A stretch of DNA of 11,804 bases from Paramuribaculum sp. (GTDB lineage: Bacteria; Bacteroidota; Bacteroidia; Bacteroidales; Muribaculaceae), in assembly GCA_029051965.1 (NCBI GenBank), contig JAIDJZ010000362.1:1-11804 (forward strand). Reading direction: 5' to 3'. The notes beneath the pieces were generated by a model that was not told where the DNA came from, searched no databases, and saw only the letters and a program-made list of their open reading frames with translations. This document shows, one piece after another, positions 1 to 6,277 of this stretch (positions are counted from its first letter, which is position 1; each line of letters opens with the position of its first letter). Position numbers and translations under genes: made by a program.

Positions 1-71
1 CACGGCACGTTTTTGCCGTCGGCACTGAAAACGGATGTCATTCCGATTTTCTTTCCTAATAATCCTGGCAT
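1..71 (-). CDS. rplC: 50S ribosomal protein L3 (uL3), N-terminal fragment
   Basis: Only the first 23 codons lie in the window; the gene runs off the left edge. The translation from the ATG at 71 begins [15 protein letters not shown], the characteristic L3 N-terminus (G-L-x-G-x-K-x-G-M-T). L3 is an early-assembling 23S rRNA-binding protein whose extension reaches toward the peptidyl transferase centre. It follows rpsJ by 67 nt on the same strand, the usual S10-operon order, so it is very likely cotranscribed with the str genes upstream. The start is preceded by an A-rich stretch without a Shine-Dalgarno site. The identification rests on a short stretch, but the motif and the gene order agree. 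Confidence 0.93.
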
Positions 72-138
72 TTCTCTAAGTTTTAAATAAAATGATCTTT
101 TTTGTTTGTTTTGATAAATCTAACGTCGCGGTCCGGGA

Positions 139-444
139 TCAGACTTTGATTTCCACGTCAACTCCAGAGGGGAGCTCGAGCTTCATGAGAGCGTCGACGG
201 TCTTTGCAGTCGAGTTGTAGATGTCGATGAGACGTTTGAAGCTTGAGAGCTGGAACTGTTCGCGTGACTTCTTGTTGACGAAGGTTGAGCGGTTGACGGT
301 GAAGATGCGTTTGTGAGTGGGCAGAGGAATCGGACCGCTGATAACGGCGCCTGTGCTCTTTACAGTCTTCACAATCTTTTCGGCCGACTTGTCAACCAAG
401 TCGTGATCGTAAGATTTAAGCTTGATTCTGATTTTTTGGCTCAT
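139..444 (-). CDS. rpsJ: 30S ribosomal protein S10 (uS10)
   Basis: This 101-residue protein has the normal length for S10 and its hallmarks: the N-terminal strand with [11 protein letters not shown], the G-P-I-P-L-P-T loop near residues 37-43, and a central R-E-Q-F motif. S10 sits in the 30S head; in well-studied bacteria it also works as NusE in transcription antitermination. The gene begins 26 nt after the fusA stop codon and is followed by rplC, so the str and S10 operons are joined directly with no tuf gene between them, an arrangement common in Bacteroidetes. No Shine-Dalgarno sequence precedes the ATG; the upstream bases are A/C-rich. Nothing in the protein looks unusual. Confidence 0.97.
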   Translation of the reverse strand: MSQKIRIKLKSYDHDLVDKSAEKIVKTVKSTGAVISGPIPLPTHKRIFTVNRSTFVNKKSREQFQLSSFKRLIDIYNSTAKTVDALMKLELPSGVDVEIKV

Positions 445-470
445 ATTGTGTTGAATGAAAGTTGTATTTT

Positions 471-2597
471 TTATTTCAAAAGATCAACTCGTCCCTGGCA
501 TTCGGTCAGCACGTTGCGAGCGATCGAAGTGCTCACTTCAGTGTAGTGGCTGAACGACATGGTTGAGGTTGCGCGTCCGGAGGTGATTGTGCGGAGGGCG
601 GTCACATAACCGAACATTTCTGCGAGAGGAGCTTTTGCCTTGACTACGCGTGCGCCCGAGCGGCTTGTCTCCATGCCTTCTACCTGACCACGGCGTTTGT
701 TGAGGTCGGAGATGACGTCACCCATGCTTTCTTCGGGAGTAACGACTTCGATCTTCATGATCGGCTCGAGAAGAACGGGACCTGCCTTTTCAGAGGCTTT
801 CTTGAATGCCTGGATTGCGCAGAGCTCGAACGAGAGCTGGTCGGAGTCAACGGGGTGGAACGATCCGTCGATAACGGTCACTTTGAGACGTTCTACGGGA
901 TAGCCTGCAAGGACACCGTTTTTCATTGCGGTCTGGAAACCTTTCTGAATCGAGGGGATGTATTCCTTAGGAATGTTACCACCCTTGACTTCGTCAACGA
1001 ACTGGAGGCTGCCTTCGAAGCTTTCGTCAGCGGGTTCAACGCGGACGATGATGTCTGCGAACTTACCGCGACCACCGGTCTGCTTCTTGAAGACTTCGCG
1101 AAGTTCAACGGGTGCGGTGATTGCTTCTTTGTAGGTTACCTGAGGACGTCCCTGGTTACATTCTACCTTGAATTCGCGTTTGAGACGGTCGATGATGATG
1201 TCGAGGTGGAGCTCACCCATACCGGAGATGACTGTCTGGCCGGTTTCTTCGTTGGTCTGCACACGGAATGTGGGGTCTTCTTCAGCGAGCTTCTGGAGGC
1301 CGACGCCGAGCTTGTCGAGGTCTTTCTGAGTCTTGGGCTCAACTGCGATACCGATCACGGGATCGGGGAAGTCCATTGCTTCGAGAACGATGGGAGCGTT
1401 TTCAGCGCAGAGAGTGTCACCAGTGCGGATATCTTTGAAACCAACGCCGGCACCAATATCACCGCAACCGATCATTTCCTTTGCATTCTGCTTGTTCGAG
1501 TGCATCTGGAAGAGACGCGAAACGCGTTCTTTCTTGCCTGAACGTGCGTTGAGGATGTAGCTTCCTGCAACAACGTCGCCAGAGTAGACGCGGAAGAATG
1601 TCAGACGGCCTACATAGGGGTCAGTCGCGATCTTGAACGCGAGCGCACACATGGGAGCTTCGCTTGAGGGTTCGCGGGTTTCGAGCTGGTCGGGGTTTTC
1701 AGGATTGTGACCTTCGACCGCGCCGGTGTCAACGGGGCTGGGGAGGTATGCGCAGACGTTGTTGAGCAGGGGCTGAACGCCTTTGTTCTTGAACGAGCTA
1801 CCGCAGGTCATTGGAACGATACCCATTGCGAGTGTTGCCTTGCGGATGGCTACGCGGATTTCCTCTTCTGAGATTGTCGAAGGATCGTCGAAGTATTTTT
1901 CCATGATCGCATCGTCGAATTCGGCGATTTTTTCGAGCATGTTGTCGCGCCATTCTTCGGCTTCGGCACGAAGGTTTTCGGGGATTTCCTCTTCTGTGTA
2001 GTCAGCACCCATTGCTTCATCGTGCCAGAAGATGGCTTTCATTGTGATAAGGTCAACGATACCTTTGAAAGTTTCTTCAGCGCCGATGGGGATCTGAATA
2101 GGACAGGGGTTGGCACCGAGCACGTCTTTAACCTGACGCACTACTTCGAAGAAGTTTGCACCCGAACGGTCCATTTTGTTTACATAACCTACGCGGGGAA
2201 CGTTGTATTTGTCAGCCTGGCGCCATACGGTTTCAGACTGGGGTTCAACACCACCTACTGCGCAGAATGTTGCAACAGCGCCGTCGAGGACGCGGAGCGA
2301 ACGTTCTACTTCGACGGTGAAGTCAACGTGTCCCGGAGTGTCAATGAGGTTGATTTTATACTTCTTGCCGTCGTAGTTCCAGAAGGCGGTAGTAGCGGCA
2401 GAAGTAATGGTGATACCACGCTCCTGCTCCTGTTCCATCCAGTCCATGGTGGCGGCGCCGTCGTGTACTTCACCGATTTTGTGAGTCAAGCCCGTATAGA
2501 AAAGGATACGCTCCGATGTGGTTGTCTTACCGGCATCGATGTGAGCCATAATACCGATGTTACGGGTATATTTGAGTTGTTCGTCAGCTTTTGACAT
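471..2597 (-). CDS. fusA: Translation elongation factor G (EF-G)
   Basis: EF-G drives ribosomal translocation using GTP. All GTPase motifs are present and canonical: G1 A-H-I-D-A-G-K-T at residues 18-25, G2 around R60-G-I-T63, G3 D-T-P-G-H at 86-90 (H90 is the catalytic histidine) and G4 N-K-M-D at 140-143. Domains II to V follow, including the domain [11 protein letters not shown] segment and the domain IV tip H-P-V-D-S that enters the decoding site. The length, 708 residues, is normal. Intact catalytic motifs and the str-operon location identify this as the housekeeping EF-G and not the divergent EF-G2 paralogue that some Bacteroides also carry. It lies 69 nt after rpsG. The bases before the ATG include ACAAAAAGAAC, also found before rpsL, and no Shine-Dalgarno site. 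Confidence 0.98.
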   Translation of the reverse strand: MSKADEQLKYTRNIGIMAHIDAGKTTTSERILFYTGLTHKIGEVHDGAATMDWMEQEQERGITITSAATTAFWNYDGKKYKINLIDTPGHVDFTVEVERSLRVLDGAVATFCAVGGVEPQSETVWRQADKYNVPRVGYVNKMDRSGANFFEVVRQVKDVLGANPCPIQIPIGAEETFKGIVDLITMKAIFWHDEAMGADYTEEEIPENLRAEAEEWRDNMLEKIAEFDDAIMEKYFDDPSTISEEEIRVAIRKATLAMGIVPMTCGSSFKNKGVQPLLNNVCAYLPSPVDTGAVEGHNPENPDQLETREPSSEAPMCALAFKIATDPYVGRLTFFRVYSGDVVAGSYILNARSGKKERVSRLFQMHSNKQNAKEMIGCGDIGAGVGFKDIRTGDTLCAENAPIVLEAMDFPDPVIGIAVEPKTQKDLDKLGVGLQKLAEEDPTFRVQTNEETGQTVISGMGELHLDIIIDRLKREFKVECNQGRPQVTYKEAITAPVELREVFKKQTGGRGKFADIIVRVEPADESFEGSLQFVDEVKGGNIPKEYIPSIQKGFQTAMKNGVLAGYPVERLKVTVIDGSFHPVDSDQLSFELCAIQAFKKASEKAGPVLLEPIMKIEVVTPEESMGDVISDLNKRRGQVEGMETSRSGARVVKAKAPLAEMFGYVTALRTITSGRATSTMSFSHYTEVSTSIARNVLTECQGRVDLLK

Positions 2598-2666
2598 TTT
2601 AAGTAGTTGTTCTTTTTGTCAATGAGAATTTGGATCTTGATCTCTATAATAAAGGCGTCAGGCCTA

Positions 2667-3143
2667 TTAGAAGCGGAAGTGAGCGAATGCGCGGTTGGCT
2701 TCAGCCATTTTGTGCATGTCTTCCTTGCGCTTGTAAGCACCGCCCTGGTCGTTGTAAGCGTCAACGATTTCGGCTGCGAGCTTGTCGGCCATTGTCTTGC
2801 CGCCGCGTTTGCGAGCGTAAAGAATGAGGTTTTTCATCGAGATCGATTCCTTGCGGTCGGGACGGATTTCAGTCGGCACCTGGAAGGTAGCGCCACCGAC
2901 ACGACGCGATTTAACTTCCACCTGGGGAGTTACATTCTCAAGGGCTTTTTTCCAGATTTCGAGCGCTGTTTTTTCTTCGTTGGGGAGCTTAGCCTTCACG
3001 ATTTCGAGGGCGCTGTAGAAAATGGTGTAAGAGGTGTTTTTCTTTCCATCATACATGAGGTGGTTAACGAATTTCGAAACTCTTACATCGTTGAAAACGG
3101 GATCAGGTAAAACGATCCGTTTTTTTGGTTTTGCCTTTCTCAT
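2667..3143 (-). CDS. rpsG: 30S ribosomal protein S7 (uS7)
   Basis: This 158-residue protein is full length for S7 and shows the basic N-terminus M-R-K-A-K-P-K-K-R, the [12 protein letters not shown] segment near residues 24-35 and the conserved [11 protein letters not shown] stretch near 80-90. S7 nucleates assembly of the 30S head and contacts the E-site tRNA. In E. coli it also represses its own operon translationally; whether that holds here cannot be read from the sequence. It ends with tandem stop codons TAA-TAG. It is separated from rpsL by an unusually long 233-nt spacer carrying a GC-rich stem-loop, listed separately. The ATG is preceded by CAAAACACAAA and no Shine-Dalgarno site. Confidence 0.97.
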   Translation of the reverse strand: MRKAKPKKRIVLPDPVFNDVRVSKFVNHLMYDGKKNTSYTIFYSALEIVKAKLPNEEKTALEIWKKALENVTPQVEVKSRRVGGATFQVPTEIRPDRKESISMKNLILYARKRGGKTMADKLAAEIVDAYNDQGGAYKRKEDMHKMAEANRAFAHFRF

Positions 3144-3376
3144 TTTGTGTTTTGAGCGATTTTTATCGTTTTTTGTTTGCTTGGCTGCTGCTTCTTTTCA
3201 TCTTCAACGCGGGTTCTCTTACCGGCGTTTACTCAACCGTTTGTCGAATTAGCCTTCCAATAAATCAAAAAGCGAAGATTTGTTTACTTCAGTTACTTTT
3301 TTCTTTATCCGGCCGCTTGAGCTTGAGTTCCGGGCGGCCGCCGGAGCGTAAGAATGACTGCTAAGGGAGGAGATTC
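3144..3376 (-). other. Long rpsL-rpsG spacer with GC-rich stem-loop
   Basis: This 233-nt gap inside the ribosomal operon contains no convincing gene. Its main structure is a 7-bp all-G/C inverted repeat: CGGCCGC at 3310-3316 and GCGGCCG at 3334-3340 with a 17-nt loop, flanked by further CCGG runs. In the sense transcript it is followed by purine-rich sequence without a U tract, so a strong intrinsic terminator is unlikely. It may instead be a processing, pausing or protein-binding structure that sets the ratio of S12 to downstream products; that role is inference. Immediately after rpsL the transcript also carries a CUCCUCCCUUAGCA stretch that recurs before the ABC exporter gene. Confidence 0.55.
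3359..3375. repeat. Short dispersed repeat, copy 1
   Basis: The 17-nt plus-strand sequence TGCTAAGGGAGGAGATTC lies just after the rpsL stop codon. A copy with one mismatch (TGCTAAGGGAGGAAATTC) occurs at about 8490-8507, before the ABC exporter gene, in the same orientation relative to the genes. On the transcripts it reads CCUCCC, complementary to a Shine-Dalgarno-like sequence. Function is unknown and chance cannot be excluded. Confidence 0.4.
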
Positions 3377-3760
3377 TTATTTCTTGGCAGCTTTCGGACG
3401 TTTCGCACCGTATTTCGAACGACGCTGAGTGCGATCTTTCACACCGCTTGTGTCGAGCGTACCGCGAACAATGTGATAGCGCACACAGTGGAGGTCTTTC
3501 ACACGGACAACGCGAAAGAGCACGATCGAGTGTTCCTGAAGATTGTGACCTTCACCGGGGATATAAGAGTTGACTTCCTTACCGTTAGTGAGGCGCACAC
3601 GGGCCACTTTACGCATTGCCGAGTTAGGTTTCTTGGGGGTAGTTGTGTAAACGCGCACACACACGCCGCGACGCTGCGGGCATGAATCCAATGCAGGCGA
3701 CTTACTCTTATCCTCAAGAGCTACACGTCCTTTTCTTACTAATTGCTGAATCGTAGGCAT
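3377..3760 (-). CDS. rpsL: 30S ribosomal protein S12 (uS12) with altered decoding-centre loop
   Basis: S12 shapes the ribosomal decoding centre and is the classic streptomycin-resistance locus. The 127-residue protein keeps the N-terminal [10 protein letters not shown], the T-T-T-P-K-K-P-N-S loop (K43, K44) and the [10 protein letters not shown] segment. It departs from the family in one short stretch: the usual R-G-G-R-V-K-D-L-P-G-V-R reads R83[11 protein letters not shown]94, so G84, G85, P91 and G92 become V, V, H and C, and residue 82 (V or I in relatives I remember) is F. K88 and the normally methylthiolated D89 are kept. P91 and G92 (90 and 91 without the initiator Met) are known E. coli streptomycin resistance/dependence sites. 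First gene of the operon, with no Shine-Dalgarno site. Identity is certain; the cause of the changes is not. Confidence 0.97.
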   Translation of the reverse strand: MPTIQQLVRKGRVALEDKSKSPALDSCPQRRGVCVRVYTTTPKKPNSAMRKVARVRLTNGKEVNSYIPGEGHNLQEHSIVLFRVVRVKDLHCVRYHIVRGTLDTSGVKDRTQRRSKYGAKRPKAAKK

Positions 3761-3915
3761 CTTAGTTCTTTTTGTTTACTTAATTCGATTAATTTATTTT
3801 CGTTCTAATGTTATCGTTCTTCGAAATAACACACTTCCAGCGCGCATCAAAGGCCAACCACCGCTTTGTCGCTCAGCGACTTAGCAATAAGCCGACTCCT
3901 TTTCACGCTTAAAAA
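3761..3915 (-). promoter_or_regulatory. 5' leader of the rpsL operon
   Basis: From the predicted transcription start near 3915 to the rpsL ATG the leader is about 155 nt, long for Bacteroidetes. Two inverted repeats are visible: a 6-bp stem (3905-3910 with 3914-3919) at the predicted start site, and a 5-bp stem GTCGC/GCGAC at 3868-3880 with a 3-nt loop. The last 40 nt before the ATG are A-rich and probably unstructured, as expected for initiation without a Shine-Dalgarno site. Autoregulatory binding of a ribosomal protein is possible, but I recognise no known motif. Confidence 0.45.
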
Positions 3916-3921
3916 GCGTTG

Positions 3922-3953
3922 CAAAATTACAAATTAATTCGCTATTTCCCAAA
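3922..3953 (-). promoter_or_regulatory. Bacteroidetes-type promoter for the rpsL-rpsG-fusA-rpsJ operon
   Basis: On the minus strand a TTTG -33 element (3950-3953) is followed by exactly 20 nt and TAATTTTG (3922-3929), a full match to the Bacteroidetes sigma-ABfr consensus TTTG-N19/20-TAnnTTTG. It sits in the only non-coding gap before the ribosomal operon, so it is the probable main promoter. The predicted start falls near 3915, within a small inverted repeat. Confidence 0.8.
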
Positions 3954-4049
3954 CATTTCCGCACTTTTTTCAGCTCTTTCTTCAACCCTGCCGACTGAAA
4001 CAAACCCACACCGGGCAAGGCTGCCGAAAAGACTGCTGACAGGTCGGCT

Positions 4050-4670
4050 CTATATGTCGGAATACAAATCCGCCCAGTTATCAAATTCCGGATGGGCATA
4101 GTAGACAAAGGCATATACCAGCGCGACGAAAATCGCAGCCTCCAGCAGCATCAGAATCCAGTGGCGAAATCCATATTTCAACGTAAACAGATGGCTGATT
4201 GCGATATAGCAGAAGTAATAATTACAGACAACAGTCACTGCATAGGCGCAAAACTTCACAATTGAACGCTCCCAGCCCGCCGCCGAATCGTGATAGAACC
4301 CCAGAATGAGGATAAACGCGACAGAAACAACAGGCAGACTGATCTTAATGGGAATGCGCGAGAGCCACGACGGCTTTCCGGATGTCAGCTGAAACAAATC
4401 GCTCTTCAGACAACCGAACGTCAAAACGACATAAGGGACAAGCGTGATGGCCGGCACAACTTCAGGACCTTTGGGACAAGAGCCATAAACCAGAAGCGTG
4501 ATCAGAGCCACGGCAGCAATTCCTGTCACACTGACCGCAAGCAAACGCAACACTCTCACAACGCCTCGCGCTTCAAGAAGATTCTCGAGACGGAACATGC
4601 CCCAGACAGCCGCAAGCGTAAGCAACACGGCAGGCACAGCCCGGGCAACACCAATCAGATAATCAGCCAT
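4050..4670 (-). CDS. Predicted six-helix inner-membrane protein, unknown function
   Basis: I do not recognise a family. The 206-residue protein starts at the ATG at 4670, which overlaps the stop codon of the upstream gene by one base (TGATG) and implies translational coupling. A longer reading from 4721 would lie inside the upstream gene and is unlikely. Six hydrophobic segments are visible near residues 4-26, 40-63, 71-90, 108-126, 137-163 and 170-191, with short polar loops. The C-terminus (H-P-E-F-D-N-W-A-D-L-Y) is acidic and aromatic. No charged catalytic motif stands out within the helices, so no substrate can be proposed. It is last in a three-gene operon of small membrane proteins and ends about 100 nt before the rpsL promoter. 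Confidence 0.8.
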   Translation of the reverse strand: MADYLIGVARAVPAVLLTLAAVWGMFRLENLLEARGVVRVLRLLAVSVTGIAAVALITLLVYGSCPKGPEVVPAITLVPYVVLTFGCLKSDLFQLTSGKPSWLSRIPIKISLPVVSVAFILILGFYHDSAAGWERSIVKFCAYAVTVVCNYYFCYIAISHLFTLKYGFRHWILMLLEAAIFVALVYAFVYYAHPEFDNWADLYSDI

Positions 4671-4843
4671 CAAAAATAGCCCAGATGTTCTAAAGTTTTT
4701 ACAAAAACATAACCGCCCCACACGACCAACGCAAGGGCAAAAAACAGAATCGAGAGACCCTTTCGTCCCCTACCCCAGTAATCGAATCCGGCGTAGGCAA
4801 AACACAGAAGTCCCACAAGAAGCACATTGAATGGATTAAACAT
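4670..4843 (-). CDS. Small two-helix membrane protein, unknown function
   Basis: This 57-residue protein has two hydrophobic segments, roughly residues 5-20 and 30-48, joined by a short basic loop (G-R-G-R-K-G) that should face the cytoplasm and put both ends outside. The start at 4843 is chosen because it begins just before the first helix and lies 29 nt after the preceding gene; a 78-residue reading starting at 4906 would run back into that gene. Its stop codon overlaps the start of the next gene by one base, so it is probably made together with the six-helix protein. Too short and featureless to name. Confidence 0.7.
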   Translation of the reverse strand: MFNPFNVLLVGLLCFAYAGFDYWGRGRKGLSILFFALALVVWGGYVFVKTLEHLGYF

Positions 4844-4872
4844 AGTCAGACATCCTCTTTTTAGTTCCACAA

Positions 4873-5088
4873 TCAGCCGGCATGATCCGGCATCAACATC
4901 AGCCACACGACAACGCCTACCGCAACAGCGACAAAATAGACAGCCAGTACCTTGCCCCCATTTTTCTTATCCTTAAACCGATAGACAAGAAATGAAGTCA
5001 AGACAAAAACTATCAGCACTCCTATCCCAAACGGCAGAGTGTCGAAAAACTCATTCCAGAAAGCGTCGTCAAAAACAATAGGTTTCAT
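4873..5088 (-). CDS. Small two-helix membrane protein, unknown function
   Basis: First gene of the three-gene membrane operon. The 71-residue protein has an acidic, aromatic N-terminus (F-D-D-A-F-W-N-E-F-F-D), a hydrophobic segment near residues 20-37, a lysine-rich loop (K-D-K-K-N-G-G-K, 39-46) and a second hydrophobic segment near 47-66. The positive loop suggests a cytoplasmic hairpin with both ends in the periplasm. The ATG at 5088 is the only good start and lies about 65 nt downstream of a strong -7 box. No family is recognised. Cotranscription with the next two genes follows from their spacing (29 nt, then a one-base overlap). Confidence 0.75.
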   Translation of the reverse strand: MKPIVFDDAFWNEFFDTLPFGIGVLIVFVLTSFLVYRFKDKKNGGKVLAVYFVAVAVGVVVWLMLMPDHAG

Positions 5089-5152
5089 GGTTGTGATTTT
5101 AGAAGCTGTTTAAATTTAATGTTAAAACGGTGATTACCAAACGTTGTTTTCG

Positions 5153-5184
5153 CAAAGATAGCCTATTAAGAATAATAATGCAAA
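5153..5184 (-). promoter_or_regulatory. Bacteroidetes-type promoter for the small membrane-protein operon
   Basis: TTTG (5181-5184), exactly 20 nt, then TATCTTTG (5153-5160): a full match to the Bacteroidetes -33/-7 consensus on the minus strand, about 65 nt before the ATG at 5088. It shows that the three membrane-protein genes form a transcription unit separate from rfbC. Confidence 0.8.
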
Positions 5185-5262
5185 TATCGAGATCTCATTT
5201 CCGATATTTTTTAATCCACTGCACCATTTTTTCATGATACAGCCCCGACCACCATCCGACAT

Positions 5263-5288
5263 TGCTTAGAAACACCTTCTTCTAAGCA
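5263..5288. repeat. 9-bp perfect inverted repeat (possible rfbC terminator or operator)
   Basis: TGCTTAGAA (5263-5271) and TTCTAAGCA (5280-5288) are exact reverse complements separated by 8 nt. As RNA it would form a stable hairpin about 180 nt after rfbC. The sequence following it on the minus strand is AATGTCGG, without a U tract, so it may be a weak terminator, a 3'-end stabiliser or a DNA-binding site. Confidence 0.6.
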
Positions 5289-5317
5289 GAATAATTGCAG
5301 TCACGAAAGCACGCTTT

Positions 5318-5349
5318 AATGTTAACCATCGCCAATGTTAACCATCGCC
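5318..5349. repeat. Perfect 16-bp tandem duplication
   Basis: The unit AATGTTAACCATCGCC occurs twice head to tail, at 5318-5333 and 5334-5349, with no mismatch. Each copy contains the palindrome GTTAAC. It is non-coding and may be a recent slippage duplication or a paired protein-binding site. Confidence 0.85.
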
Positions 5350-5467
5350 CCTCATCCAATCTGTGATTCAGAATAACACCATCTACCACCGACAAATTGC
5401 AAATTCCGGGGTGTTTTTCATCAGGGATTCATGGAATCAGGGGCGACAGGGAGCGGAGCGAGAGGGG

Positions 5468-6013
5468 TCAGAACGGATCGATTTCCGACAACGGCAGTCC
5501 GACAAGATCCTTTGGCGACAGCAACAGCTCGTCGTGCGGAAGACGCCAGTCGATGCCGAGAGCCGGATCGTCGAAGCGCAACGTCGCCTCCGATGCCGGA
5601 GCATAGCGATTGTCGACTTTATACTGAAACTGAGCGACATCGCTCAACACGACAAATCCGTGGGCCATGCCCCGGGGCATGAAGAGCTGAAGAGCATTTT
5701 CGGCCGACAGCTCGACTGCAATATGACGCCCGAATGTCGGCGAACCGCCACGAAGATCGACAACGACGTCGACCACCGTTCCGCGCGAGACTCTGACAAG
5801 CTTCGCCTGCGAATCTTCGCCCTTCTGGAAATGCAGCCCGCGCAACACTCCGCGCGACGAAAACGATTCATTATCCTGAACAAACTCGACCGGTCCGACA
5901 TGAGCATGAAACTCATCGAGTCTGAACGATTCCATGAAATAGCCGCGCGCGTCGCCGAATCGCTTCGGTTCTATAAGCCATACGCCGGGAATTGAAAGTT
6001 CCGTAAAATTCAT
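5468..6013 (-). CDS. rfbC: dTDP-4-dehydrorhamnose 3,5-epimerase
   Basis: RfbC/RmlC epimerises carbons 3 and 5 of dTDP-4-keto-6-deoxyglucose in the dTDP-L-rhamnose pathway for surface polysaccharide. The 181-residue protein is of normal length and shows the cupin fold signatures: R-G-Y-F-x-E-S-F near residues 23-30, Q-D-N-E-S near 46-50, the active-site R-G-V-L-R-G-L-H-F-Q with catalytic H61, K71 in Q-A-K-L-V, and Y131 in Q-Y-K-V-D-N-R-Y as the probable catalytic tyrosine. The ATG at 6013 is chosen because the family begins right there; a TTG-initiated reading from 6037 would start inside the -7 box. The partners rfbA, rfbB and rfbD are not in the window, so this copy stands alone. It has its own candidate promoter and is probably not part of the exporter operon upstream. 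Confidence 0.95.
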   Translation of the reverse strand: MNFTELSIPGVWLIEPKRFGDARGYFMESFRLDEFHAHVGPVEFVQDNESFSSRGVLRGLHFQKGEDSQAKLVRVSRGTVVDVVVDLRGGSPTFGRHIAVELSAENALQLFMPRGMAHGFVVLSDVAQFQYKVDNRYAPASEATLRFDDPALGIDWRLPHDELLLSPKDLVGLPLSEIDPF

Positions 6014-6034
6014 TTCGTCTGTGTTATTGCCATG

Positions 6035-6066
6035 CAAATTTAGCGTTTTTACACGGCAAATCCAAC
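6035..6066 (-). promoter_or_regulatory. Candidate rfbC promoter
   Basis: TAAATTTG (6035-6042) matches the Bacteroidetes -7 consensus TAnnTTTG exactly. Twenty nt upstream is GTTG (6063-6066), three of four bases of the -33 element. The start site would be near 6028, giving a very short leader of roughly 15 nt. It lies in the 72-nt gap after the 63-residue protein gene. Confidence 0.6.
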
Positions 6067-6085
6067 TCCGCAGCCCGACAAACCG

Positions 6086-6277
6086 TCAGCCTCCAAATCT
6101 CAGAATATGGCCCGTCACACTCTCGCCGGCACCATAATGCCAATCGACAGTCGCCAGCCACAATGCCACACCAACCATCAGTAATGCAATCAAGAACGTG
6201 CCCCATCGCAACATGAATGGGATCTTCTCATTCATCAACGTTCTGACCCTATTTGAATGTTTATCGTCCGACTTCAT
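6086..6277 (-). CDS. 63-residue single-pass protein resembling a HlyD N-terminal anchor
   Basis: The start ATG directly abuts the stop codon of the ABC exporter gene (TAA|ATG, no gap), so it is cotranslated with the exporter. The protein has a charged N-terminus (residues 1-18), the segment K-I-P-F-M-L-R-W-G-T near 18-27, and one hydrophobic helix at about 25-44, then a short tail ending R-F-G-G. The P-x-x-x-R-W-G pattern before the helix is what I associate with the N-terminal anchor of HlyD-type adaptors that normally follow Bacteroidetes peptidase-containing exporters. Here the periplasmic hairpin and barrel domains are absent, and no continuation is visible in any frame before rfbC. It could be a true small partner of the exporter or a truncated adaptor remnant. 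The HlyD resemblance is my recollection of the family, not an alignment. Confidence 0.7.
   Translation of the reverse strand: MKSDDKHSNRVRTLMNEKIPFMLRWGTFLIALLMVGVALWLATVDWHYGAGESVTGHILRFGG

Larger units (their letters stand above)
5185..5467 (-). other. Gene-free region with inverted and tandem repeats
   Basis: Between the rfbC stop and the next promoter I see no credible coding sequence. The stretch contains a perfect 9-bp inverted repeat with an 8-nt loop (5263-5288) and a perfect 16-nt tandem duplication (5318-5349), listed separately. A short GATTC/GAATC hairpin also lies close to the rfbC end at about 5427-5439. None is followed by a clear U run in the rfbC transcript, so the place where rfbC transcription ends is uncertain. 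Confidence 0.5.

Noticed and set aside
855..1541. A 228-codon plus-strand open frame
   Set aside because: It lies wholly antisense to fusA; the minus-strand EF-G is unmistakable, and the frame is a shadow of its codon usage.
3310..3340. Intrinsic terminator between rpsL and rpsG
   Set aside because: The stem is strong but no U run follows it in the sense transcript, and rpsG and fusA need the upstream promoter.
4670..4906. A longer 78-codon start for the middle small membrane protein
   Set aside because: It would overlap the end of the preceding gene and adds a polar tail; the start at 4843 fits the helix and spacing better.
5318..5349. CRISPR-like array
   Set aside because: There are only two directly adjacent 16-bp copies without spacers, and no cas genes.
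5363..5995. A 210-codon plus-strand open frame
   Set aside because: It is antisense to rfbC, whose active-site motifs are clear, and its translation resembles no family.
6086..6277. Precursor peptide for the C39 exporter because it ends in Gly-Gly
   Set aside because: Nothing follows the Gly-Gly, so there would be no core peptide, and the protein is mostly a transmembrane anchor.
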